From Nanobdellota archaeon (GTDB lineage Archaea; Nanoarchaeota; Nanoarchaeia; Parvarchaeales; Parvarchaeaceae), in the NCBI GenBank assembly GCA_021796445.1, contig JAKACB010000044.1, positions 1 through 5,548 on the forward strand: 5,548 bases of DNA, read 5' to 3'. The translations under genes were made by a program, and so were the position numbers. This document shows, piece by piece, positions 1 to 5,402 of the stretch (within the stretch, counting starts at the first letter, position 1; each line of letters opens with the position of its first letter). A model generated the notes under the pieces. The model was not told where the DNA came from, ran no database searches, and saw only the letters and a list, made by a program, of their open reading frames with translations.

Positions 1-1075
1 CTCTATATCAGGAAAACCTTCAGTTTTAACAAGTTATGAACCAATAACTATAACAAACAGTCAAAGTTCAGCAACTCCAAGTCCATTCCAGCAGATGATT
101 AATTTCACATCCTCAGATCCAGGCTTTTCCTCAATAGCAACAGGCAATTTCGGCCAAAACGTTGAATTCTTCTATTACAATGGAACTATAATACCGTCAT
201 GGCTAGAAAATTATACATCAACAAATGCAATCTGGTGGCTAAAGATAGCAGCAATACCAGCAGGCTCTTCTGAAACAATCTATGTAGGCTTCGCTCCAAC
301 CTCTACAAGTTTATTCAATACAGTAAACGATGGAGAAGCCCCGCAATTAACATGTTCAAATCCCAGCGATACAGCTTCCTGCTCAACATATGCAGAATAT
401 GATGACGGTGCGAATGTTTTCAATTTCTATGAAAATTTTGCTGGGATCTCTTTACCGAATCCTTTTATAACTCTTGGTAATAAGACAGAGCTTACTATAA
501 ATAATGGGATTACCCTAGATGCTAACTCTTTTATATCCATTGAAACAAATACTGTTTTTCCTATTGATAATATACTAGAAATAAATATGATTAATCCAAC
601 TATCAGTAGCGAATTTAGCAATGGAGGAGGCATCATGTATGTTTTAAGCAGAGTAGATGGAATCTATAATAGTACCGGCGTTGCTGCTAATGGCCAAGGC
701 CAATGGATATATGGTGGTTGTACTACTTCTGTGTCATCAGGAGCAGCATGTAATTTTTCATTTGCGCAAATAGGTCAACAGCTTGAAGGTGTAGCACATA
801 ATAGCGTTGAAGGTGGTTATAGGATGGTCGGTAACTTAACGAAGCCAGAAATTATAGGAGTGGCATCGGAATATACCGGAACGTACATCTATAGAAATGA
901 GGTAATTTTAAATAGCACTACTATTGCGCCCCCAGTTGGTAATTATTATATTGTCGTTGGGGCTGGAGGCGACTCCCTCTCATCCGAATTAGAATTTTCA
1001 TTTAATTGGTTACGCACTCGTGCTTATCCTCCAAGCGGAGTAATGCCTTCCGTGAGTTTTGGCAGCGTAGCTTAA
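1..1075 (+). CDS. C-terminal part of a DUF2341-type secreted surface protein with lectin-like C-terminal region (5' end outside window)
   Basis: The reading frame is open from base 2 at the left edge to the TAA at 1073-1075, giving 357 visible residues. The ATG at 95 is internal: the codons before it already encode the conserved start of the domain (E-P-I-T-I-T-N-S-Q). Residues about 13-115 match the DUF2341 pattern as I know it: a beta-rich segment with N-V-E-F-F-Y-Y-N-G, I-I-P-S-W-L-E, A-I-W-W-L-K-I, then S-E-T-I-Y-V-G-F. Next comes T-Y-A-E-Y-D-D-G-A-N-V-F-N-F-Y-E-N-F and a concanavalin-like beta region ending R-T-R-A-Y-P-P-S-G-V-M-P-S-V-S-F-G. The protein is rich in Ser, Thr and Asn, with eight N-x-S/T sequons and four cysteines, which fits an exported, probably glycosylated protein. 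There is no C-terminal membrane anchor, and any signal peptide lies outside the window. Phe codon use changes sharply near 430 (see findings). The family assignment is from memory; the biological role (adhesion or cell surface) is inferred. Confidence 0.75.
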   Translation, partial: SISGKPSVLTSYEPITITNSQSSATPSPFQQMINFTSSDPGFSSIATGNFGQNVEFFYYNGTIIPSWLENYTSTNAIWWLKIAAIPAGSSETIYVGFAPTSTSLFNTVNDGEAPQLTCSNPSDTASCSTYAEYDDGANVFNFYENFAGISLPNPFITLGNKTELTINNGITLDANSFISIETNTVFPIDNILEINMINPTISSEFSNGGGIMYVLSRVDGIYNSTGVAANGQGQWIYGGCTTSVSSGAACNFSFAQIGQQLEGVAHNSVEGGYRMVGNLTKPEIIGVASEYTGTYIYRNEVILNSTTIAPPVGNYYIVVGAGGDSLSSELEFSFNWLRTRAYPPSGVMPSVSFGSVA

Positions 1076-1172
1076 TTCTTTAAAAAATTATTTATCAATT
1101 ATTTTATAAACTTATCTAAATGAAAAATAAAATTGATGTAAAGTTTTAATAAAAAGAGATCTTTATTAGCTA
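1076..1172 (+). promoter_or_regulatory. AT-rich intergenic region with candidate sucC promoter elements
   Basis: This 97-nt gap separates the surface-protein gene from sucC. Two TATA-like elements are visible. TTTTATAAA at 1102-1110 would give a leader of about 40 nt. TTTTAATA at 1144-1151 is centred about 25 nt before the sucC ATG and would give a leaderless or nearly leaderless mRNA. No good Shine-Dalgarno precedes the ATG: the nearest purine run, GAGAT at 1156-1160, is about 12 nt away. That slightly favours leaderless initiation. T-rich stretches just after the stop at 1075 could also end the upstream transcript. The exact elements are uncertain because the whole gap is AT-rich. Confidence 0.4.
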
Positions 1173-2288
1173 ATGGTTGATCTTCTTGAATTTGAAGGAA
1201 AGAAACTGTTTAAATCTTATGGAATAGAAATCCCTTCTGGGAAATTAATACATTCCACTTCTGATTTTAATGATTTCAAAGAGGAGCAAGTAATAAAAGC
1301 GCAAGTTCCTGCAGGCCACAGGGGAGTGAATGGCGGGGTTGTAAAATTTAAAAACAAGGAAGAATTTATTTTAGCTTTCAATAGAATAAGCTCGCTTAAA
1401 TTTAATGGCTTTAAGCCGACAGCTTTTTTGGTAGAAAAAGCAATAAAGCACAACAAAGAATTGTATGTGGCTTTAACTTTAGATAGAAGTAATAAGTCAT
1501 CAGTATTGTTAGTTTCTTCTAACGGCGGAGTTGACATAGAGAAAATACCTAAAAGTAAGATAAAACGCTTTGATTTAGATATTTTTATAGGAGTGCTAGA
1601 TTACCAAAAAAGACAGGCCTTTAAATTTATTGGATTGAATGAGAGTTACAGACAGCAATTCTATAACATATTGGATTCAATGTGGAAAATATTTACAGAG
1701 AAAGATGCCGAATTGGTGGAGATAAATCCTCTAGCAGTAACTGATACGCAGTTAATAGCTTTGGATTCAAAGATTTCAATTGAAGACGATTCTTTGTTCA
1801 GGCATGAAGAATATAAACGAGACGAATATTCTTCAGATGAATTAGAAATGAAAGCAAAGAAAAAAGGAATATCTTTTGTTAGGCTAAATGGTAATATTGG
1901 TTTGATAGCGAACGGCGCGGGATTAACTTTAGCAACGATTGATCAAATAAAATTAGCAGGAGGAATGGCAGGCGATTTTTTGGATCTAGGAGGGACAGAT
2001 GATCCTGCGAGAGTAGCAGAGGCAATAGAATTAGTTAAGGATTCAAATCCAAAGGTCCTTTTTATAAATATATTTGGAGGAGTAACAAAGGCAGATACCG
2101 TTGCAGAAGGAATAGTTCAAGCAATAAATAAACTAAATATAAATTTCAAGATAGTAGTGAGGCTAAAAGGATTTAATGAAGCCAAAGGAAAAGAGCTTTT
2201 AAAGAAAAATGGAATAGATGCCTTTACTGACATGGGAGAGGCAATACAGAAAGTAGTAAAACTGGCAAATTATGGCAATTTTAATTGA
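1173..2288 (+). CDS. sucC: Succinate-CoA ligase (ADP-forming), beta subunit
   Basis: This cytoplasmic beta subunit should bind nucleotide and succinate, and with SucD convert succinyl-CoA plus ADP and phosphate to succinate, CoA and ATP (reversible). It has 371 residues, close to the roughly 370-390 usual for the family. The start is supported by the N-terminal pattern L-x-E-F-E-G-K-K-L-F-x-x-Y-G-I. An ATP-grasp domain covers about residues 1-225, with the nucleotide segment K-A-Q-V-P-A-G-H-R-G at 42-51 and E-I-N-P-L at 183-187. N185 and D198 match the E. coli Mg-binding Asn and Asp, and E183 matches the Glu that faces the phosphohistidine. The CoA-ligase domain (about 232-371) shows N-G-A-G-L at 247-251, L-D-L-G-G at 270-274 and I-N-I-F-G-G at 298-303. 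The loop after Lys42 is unusual (A-G-H-R-G-V-N-G-G where E. coli has A-G-G-R-G-K-A-G-G). It overlaps sucD by 17 nt. ADP versus GDP preference cannot be read from the sequence. Confidence 0.95.
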   Translation: MVDLLEFEGKKLFKSYGIEIPSGKLIHSTSDFNDFKEEQVIKAQVPAGHRGVNGGVVKFKNKEEFILAFNRISSLKFNGFKPTAFLVEKAIKHNKELYVALTLDRSNKSSVLLVSSNGGVDIEKIPKSKIKRFDLDIFIGVLDYQKRQAFKFIGLNESYRQQFYNILDSMWKIFTEKDAELVEINPLAVTDTQLIALDSKISIEDDSLFRHEEYKRDEYSSDELEMKAKKKGISFVRLNGNIGLIANGAGLTLATIDQIKLAGGMAGDFLDLGGTDDPARVAEAIELVKDSNPKVLFINIFGGVTKADTVAEGIVQAINKLNINFKIVVRLKGFNEAKGKELLKKNGIDAFTDMGEAIQKVVKLANYGNFN

Positions 2289-3141
2289 TAAAGACACTAA
2301 GGTACTGGTTCAGGGGATTACTGGTCACCAGGGAAGGTTTCATTCAAAAGCAATGATAGATTTTGGAACTAAAGTAGTTGCAGGCGTCACTCCCGGCAAA
2401 GGCGGTGAAAGAGTTAACGGTGTAAGGGTATTTGATGATGTAAAAACAGCGGTTGAAAAGACCGGTGCAAATGCCTCGGTTGTTTTTGTACCCGCTTTGA
2501 TGACTATGAATTCAGTTATTGAGGCTATGGACGCAGGTATAAAATTAATTACTATAATAACAGAGCATGTGCCTTTCCAGGATATGTTGAAAATAAATGA
2601 ATATGCTAAATTAAAAGATGTAAAAATAATAGGGCCGAATTGTCCTGGGTTAGCAGCTCCAGGTATCGGAAAATTAGGCATAATACCAAATACTATACTG
2701 AAAAAAGGAATAGTTGGAGTAATATCAAGGAGTGGGACATTAACTTATGAAATTGTTAATGTTATAACTGAAAGTGGTTTAGGTGAAAGCACTGTCTTGG
2801 GTATAGGAGGAGATAAGGTTCCTGGGTTAAATTTTATAGATGTATTAAAATTGTTTAATGAAGATAAACAGACAAAAGGCATAGTTATAGTTGGAGAAAT
2901 AGGCGGAAGCGAGGAAGAAAAAGCCGCTGATTTCATAAGAAAGAACGTTAAAAAACCTGTTTTTGCTTTTATAGACGGGGTATACGCACCTCCTGGAAAA
3001 AGGATGGGGCATGCAGGCGCCATTATATCAGGGAAAACAGGCACTGCAAAAAGCAAGCTGGCCGCGTTCAAAAAGGCAAATGTCCCGGTTGCAAAGACCT
3101 TCAGTGAGCTTTCCGGTCTAATGGTTAAAAAACTGGGGTAA
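2272..3141 (+). CDS. sucD: Succinate-CoA ligase (ADP-forming), alpha subunit
   Basis: This is the CoA-binding, phosphohistidine-carrying partner of SucC. Its 289 residues equal the E. coli SucD length. The start M-A-I-L-I-D-K-D-T-K-V aligns directly with the E. coli N-terminus, which fixes the ATG inside the end of sucC. The Rossmann CoA-binding domain includes Q-G-I-T-G-H-Q-G at 14-21 and G-V-T-P-G-K-G-G at 38-45. G-P-N-C-P-G at 121-126 carries the conserved Cys124. The ligase domain has S-R-S-G-T-L-T-Y-E at 152-160, G-I-G-G-D at 177-181 and G-E-I-G-G-S at 208-213, whose Glu209 lies near the active histidine. G-H-A-G-A at 246-250 contains the phosphorylated His247. No ribosome binding site lies close to the ATG, so translation is probably coupled to sucC through the overlap. 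All key residues are present. The alternative, an archaeal ADP-forming acetate-CoA ligase, is less likely because both subunits follow SucCD in length and order. Confidence 0.96.
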   Translation: MAILIDKDTKVLVQGITGHQGRFHSKAMIDFGTKVVAGVTPGKGGERVNGVRVFDDVKTAVEKTGANASVVFVPALMTMNSVIEAMDAGIKLITIITEHVPFQDMLKINEYAKLKDVKIIGPNCPGLAAPGIGKLGIIPNTILKKGIVGVISRSGTLTYEIVNVITESGLGESTVLGIGGDKVPGLNFIDVLKLFNEDKQTKGIVIVGEIGGSEEEKAADFIRKNVKKPVFAFIDGVYAPPGKRMGHAGAIISGKTGTAKSKLAAFKKANVPVAKTFSELSGLMVKKLG

Positions 3142-3149
3142 GTATCGCA

Positions 3150-3170
3150 TGTATTATATTTAATAATACA
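3150..3170. repeat. Perfect 8-bp inverted repeat IR1 downstream of sucD
   Basis: The arm TGTATTAT (3150-3157) is matched by ATAATACA (3163-3170) around a 5-nt spacer, starting 9 nt after the sucD stop. The stem is almost all A-T and no T-run follows, so it is a poor hairpin terminator. It lies just upstream of the TATA-like box for the thioredoxin gene, and its TGT...ACA outline resembles IR2. It could be a regulator-binding site, although AT-rich palindromes can arise by chance. Confidence 0.5.
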
Positions 3171-3190
3171 AAATATTAAATATAAATAAA
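3171..3190 (+). promoter_or_regulatory. TATA-like promoter element of the trx-korAB unit
   Basis: The tract 3176-3188 contains AAATATAAA (3178-3186), a good match to an archaeal TATA box, between the two inverted repeats. With the usual spacing of about 25 nt, transcription would start near 3205-3210. That gives a short leader holding the strong ribosome binding site at 3221. It implies that trx-korA-korB can be transcribed separately from sucCD, though read-through is also possible across the 92-nt gap. Confidence 0.5.
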
Positions 3191-3196
3191 AACAAA

Positions 3197-3216
3197 TGTT
3201 ATATGTTAATATAACA
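3197..3216. repeat. Perfect 8-bp inverted repeat IR2 at the predicted trx transcription start
   Basis: The arm TGTTATAT (3197-3204) is matched by ATATAACA (3209-3216) around the 4-nt spacer GTTA. The repeat lies over the transcription start predicted from the TATA-like box at 3178-3186 and ends 5 nt before the ribosome binding site. This is where an archaeal repressor would typically bind. IR1 and IR2 share TGT...ACA ends and similar lengths (21 and 20 bp), which suggests two sites for one dimeric regulator. The function is inferred. Confidence 0.5.
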
Positions 3217-3220
3217 GATT

Positions 3221-3226
3221 GGAGGT
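3221..3226 (+). promoter_or_regulatory. Strong ribosome binding site of the thioredoxin gene
   Basis: GGAGGT lies 7 nt before the ATG at 3234 and is fully complementary to the usual archaeal 16S rRNA 3' end. It is the strongest such site in the window and fixes the thioredoxin start. By contrast, sucC, sucD and korA have none or only weak ones. Confidence 0.85.
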
Positions 3227-3233
3227 TTAAAAA

Positions 3234-3551
3234 ATGGAAGATATAAAAGGCGAAGCGCAGTTTGAAAAAGACGTTCTTAAATCAAGTACTCCAGTGCTTG
3301 TGGATTTATGGGCTCCTTGGTGTATGCCTTGCAGGTGGTATTCTCCAATAATCGAAAAGACGGCTGAAGAAATGAAGGACAAATTCAAGCTTGTAAAGGT
3401 AAATGTTGATGAGAACCAGGAAATAGCGGCAAAATACGGCGTTGAAGCAATTCCTACTACTTTATTGATAGAAGGTGGAAAAGTGAAAGCAAGTGTTGTT
3501 GGGGCCATGCAAGCCGATCAACTTAAAGGCTGGCTAGGGAAGAATCTTTAA
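3234..3551 (+). CDS. trxA: Thioredoxin with CMPC active site
   Basis: This is a small cytoplasmic disulfide reductase of 105 residues, the normal length of a single-domain thioredoxin. The fold markers are in order: V-L-V-D-L-W-A-P-W (residues 21-29) with the buried Asp24, the redox motif W-C-M-P-C-R (29-34) with Cys30 and Cys33, V-N-V-D (56-59), and the cis-proline segment A-I-P-T-T at 72-76 (Pro74), then G-G-K-V at 81-84. The motif has Met where classical thioredoxins have Gly (CGPC), which may alter redox potential or partners. There is no signal peptide or membrane segment. The start is fixed by GGAGGT 7 nt upstream. The stop is followed immediately by the korA ATG, so the two are surely co-transcribed. 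Likely roles are reducing protein disulfides, perhaps protecting or activating the oxygen-sensitive Fe-S oxidoreductase; this role is inferred. The matching thioredoxin reductase is not in the window. Confidence 0.93.
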   Translation: MEDIKGEAQFEKDVLKSSTPVLVDLWAPWCMPCRWYSPIIEKTAEEMKDKFKLVKVNVDENQEIAAKYGVEAIPTTLLIEGGKVKASVVGAMQADQLKGWLGKNL

Positions 3552-5402
3552 ATGACAGAATTAACTTGGATGACAGGCGGAAAACAAGGTAGTGGTATAG
3601 ACGTATCTTTAAGTTTGTTTTCAAGAGTAATGATGAAGTACGGCTATAACATCTATGGTTATAGAGAATACTTCTCAAATATAAAAGGGATGCACAGTTT
3701 TTTTACTGTTAGGGTTTCCGACAAGGAAGTTTCATCTATACCAAGCAAGGTGGATCTTGCAATCTTTTTTGACAGCGAATCAGTTTTTGGAGAAAAGAAT
3801 GAAAGAGGAGAGGTTGTGCAGGAAGGTCACATTAGGGACATAAAAGAGAATGGTACGTTAGTTATAGACAGTAAATTGGATAAAAGCAAGATAGGCAGAA
3901 AAGACATAACTATCTTGGATATAGATTTTGATAGCATAATAACTAACGTGGCAAAAAAGTTAAATAAGCCGACTAGCGAATTAATAATAGCCAAAAATAT
4001 TATCTGTGTTACAGCTTCTTGTTATCTTTTAGGTTTGGAGGACAGCTATACCGTTGATGCAATAAAAACAGAGTTTGCAAAGAAGCCAAAAAGCGTTGTT
4101 GACTTAGATATTTCAGTTTCTGAGGAAACGATAGCTTACATGAAAAGCAAGAACGAATTGCTTGTCAAAGAAACTTTAGATCAAGTAAAGACAAAAGGGA
4201 TAACTCCAATAGTAAAGCTTGATAACAGAGACAAAGGAGAGCAGCTTTATATGGAAGGTTTTGCTTCAACCGCTATAGGTAAGGCAATAGCCGGTTGTAA
4301 AATGCAGATTTATTATCCTATAACGCCGGCAAGCGATGAAAGCGTATTTATTGAGTCACACCCAGAACTAGGCATACGCGTTATTCAGCCTGAAAGCGAA
4401 TTGGCGGTTCTTGCGATGGCAACAGGAGGGGCAATAGCAGGAGCTAGAGCCGCAACATCAACTTCTGGTCCGGGTTTATCACTAATGTCAGAAACAGTTA
4501 CTTGGGCAGGAATGAATGAAGTGCCTGTAGTTTTAGTAGATCATCAAAGAGGGGCACCAGCAACTGGGCAGCCAACAAGAACTGAGCAGGGAGATTTAAT
4601 GTTTGCAGTTCACCAAGGCCATGGAGATTTCGGCAGGATAGTTATTGCGCCAGGAGATGTAAAGGAAAGCATAAAAATGACTGCGGATGCATTTAATTAC
4701 GCAGAGCGTTATCAGCTGCCGGTTATAGTTCTTGGAGAAAAAGCAATTTCACAGGGTTCAATGAATATAAACAAGAATGTGATCCTAGATATAAAGAAAA
4801 ATTACAAAGTTGATAGGGGAAAATTAATAGAGAAAGTTGATGGCGAATATAAAAGATTCAAATTTACGGATGATAACATCTCTGACAGAATAGTTCCAGG
4901 TAATCCAAATGCAATTTTTTGGCTGACAGGAGATGAGCACGACGAATGGGGGCACGTTTCTGAAGATCCTAACAATAGAATAAAAATGATGGAAAAAAGA
5001 AATGGAAAATACAGTCAAATATTAAAAGAAATAAAAGCAGAAGACAAATTTAATCTGATTGGTGACCCTAAGGCTTCGGACCTTTTAGTAGTTGCTTGGG
5101 GCGGGCCTTCTGAAGCATTAAAAGAAGCAGCAAACGGAAAGAATGTTGCGATTCTCCAGATAAAGTTGATACAGCCACTTCCAAATGAAATACTGGATAT
5201 TTTAAAGAACGCAAAGAAAGTTGCAATTTTAGAAGAGAATATCTCGGCACAGTTAAAACAGCACATAGCTTCGGTTACTGGTTTTGTAATACAAAATGAG
5301 ATTTTGAAGTATAATGGAAGGCTGGTAAGATATGATGAAGTTGCAGACGCAATCGAAAAAATAATAAAAGGCGAAAACAAGGTGATACTAAATGGCTACT
5401 GA
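3552..5402 (+). CDS. korA: 2-oxoacid:ferredoxin oxidoreductase, fused gamma-alpha subunit (probably 2-oxoglutarate)
   Basis: This is the large subunit of the enzyme that oxidises a 2-oxoacid with CoA to acyl-CoA and CO2, passing electrons to ferredoxin. Its 616 residues match the fused gamma-alpha chain of Sulfolobus-type two-subunit enzymes. The gamma domain (about 1-195) starts with G-G-K-Q-G-S-G-I-D at 9-17. The alpha domain begins near 232 and holds the hallmark Y-P-I-T-P at 255-259, E-S-E-L-A at 281-285, T-S-G-P-G-L-S-L-M at 304-312 and G-Q-P-T-R-T-E-Q-G-D-L at 339-349, whose Arg343 probably contacts the substrate carboxylate. A transketolase-C-like domain follows at about 508-610. There are no Fe-S cysteine motifs here, as expected, because the cluster sits in the beta subunit. 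The ATG directly follows the trxA stop with only a weak ribosome binding site, so translation is probably coupled. The end overlaps korB by 11 nt. Pyruvate or other 2-oxoacids could also be substrates; sucCD next door favours 2-oxoglutarate. Confidence 0.93.
   Translation: MTELTWMTGGKQGSGIDVSLSLFSRVMMKYGYNIYGYREYFSNIKGMHSFFTVRVSDKEVSSIPSKVDLAIFFDSESVFGEKNERGEVVQEGHIRDIKENGTLVIDSKLDKSKIGRKDITILDIDFDSIITNVAKKLNKPTSELIIAKNIICVTASCYLLGLEDSYTVDAIKTEFAKKPKSVVDLDISVSEETIAYMKSKNELLVKETLDQVKTKGITPIVKLDNRDKGEQLYMEGFASTAIGKAIAGCKMQIYYPITPASDESVFIESHPELGIRVIQPESELAVLAMATGGAIAGARAATSTSGPGLSLMSETVTWAGMNEVPVVLVDHQRGAPATGQPTRTEQGDLMFAVHQGHGDFGRIVIAPGDVKESIKMTADAFNYAERYQLPVIVLGEKAISQGSMNINKNVILDIKKNYKVDRGKLIEKVDGEYKRFKFTDDNISDRIVPGNPNAIFWLTGDEHDEWGHVSEDPNNRIKMMEKRNGKYSQILKEIKAEDKFNLIGDPKASDLLVVAWGGPSEALKEAANGKNVAILQIKLIQPLPNEILDILKNAKKVAILEENISAQLKQHIASVTGFVIQNEILKYNGRLVRYDEVADAIEKIIKGENKVILNGY
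5381..5386 (+). promoter_or_regulatory. Ribosome binding site of korB inside korA
   Basis: GGTGAT lies 5 nt before the ATG at 5392 and is complementary to the archaeal 16S rRNA 3' end. It supports that ATG as the korB start although it lies within the last codons of korA. Confidence 0.75.

Noticed and set aside
95..97. ATG at 95 as the true start of the surface-protein gene
   Set aside because: The frame is open from base 2, and the codons before 95 encode the conserved beginning of the DUF2341 segment. No ribosome binding site or promoter precedes 95, so the gene is truncated by the window edge.
1173..3141. ADP-forming acetate-CoA ligase instead of succinate-CoA ligase
   Set aside because: The two subunits match SucC and SucD in length, order, N-termini and motifs. 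Archaeal acetate-CoA ligases have a different domain arrangement, with a longer alpha chain and a shorter beta chain.
3150..3170. IR1 as a factor-independent terminator of sucD
   Set aside because: The stem has only one G-C pair per arm and no T-tract follows it, so a stable terminator hairpin is unlikely.
3150..3216. Inverted repeats as a CRISPR remnant or an attachment site
   Set aside because: The two repeats differ in sequence, are palindromic rather than direct, have no spacer periodicity, and no integrase or cas gene is near. A promoter-operator role fits their position better.
5015..5380. 121-residue open frame on the minus strand inside korA
   Set aside because: It lies opposite the strongly conserved KorA C-terminal domain, shows no recognisable motif, and is rich in Phe, Ser and Ile as expected for the complement of an AT-rich gene. 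The same reasoning excludes the other minus-strand frames opposite sucC, sucD and trxA.
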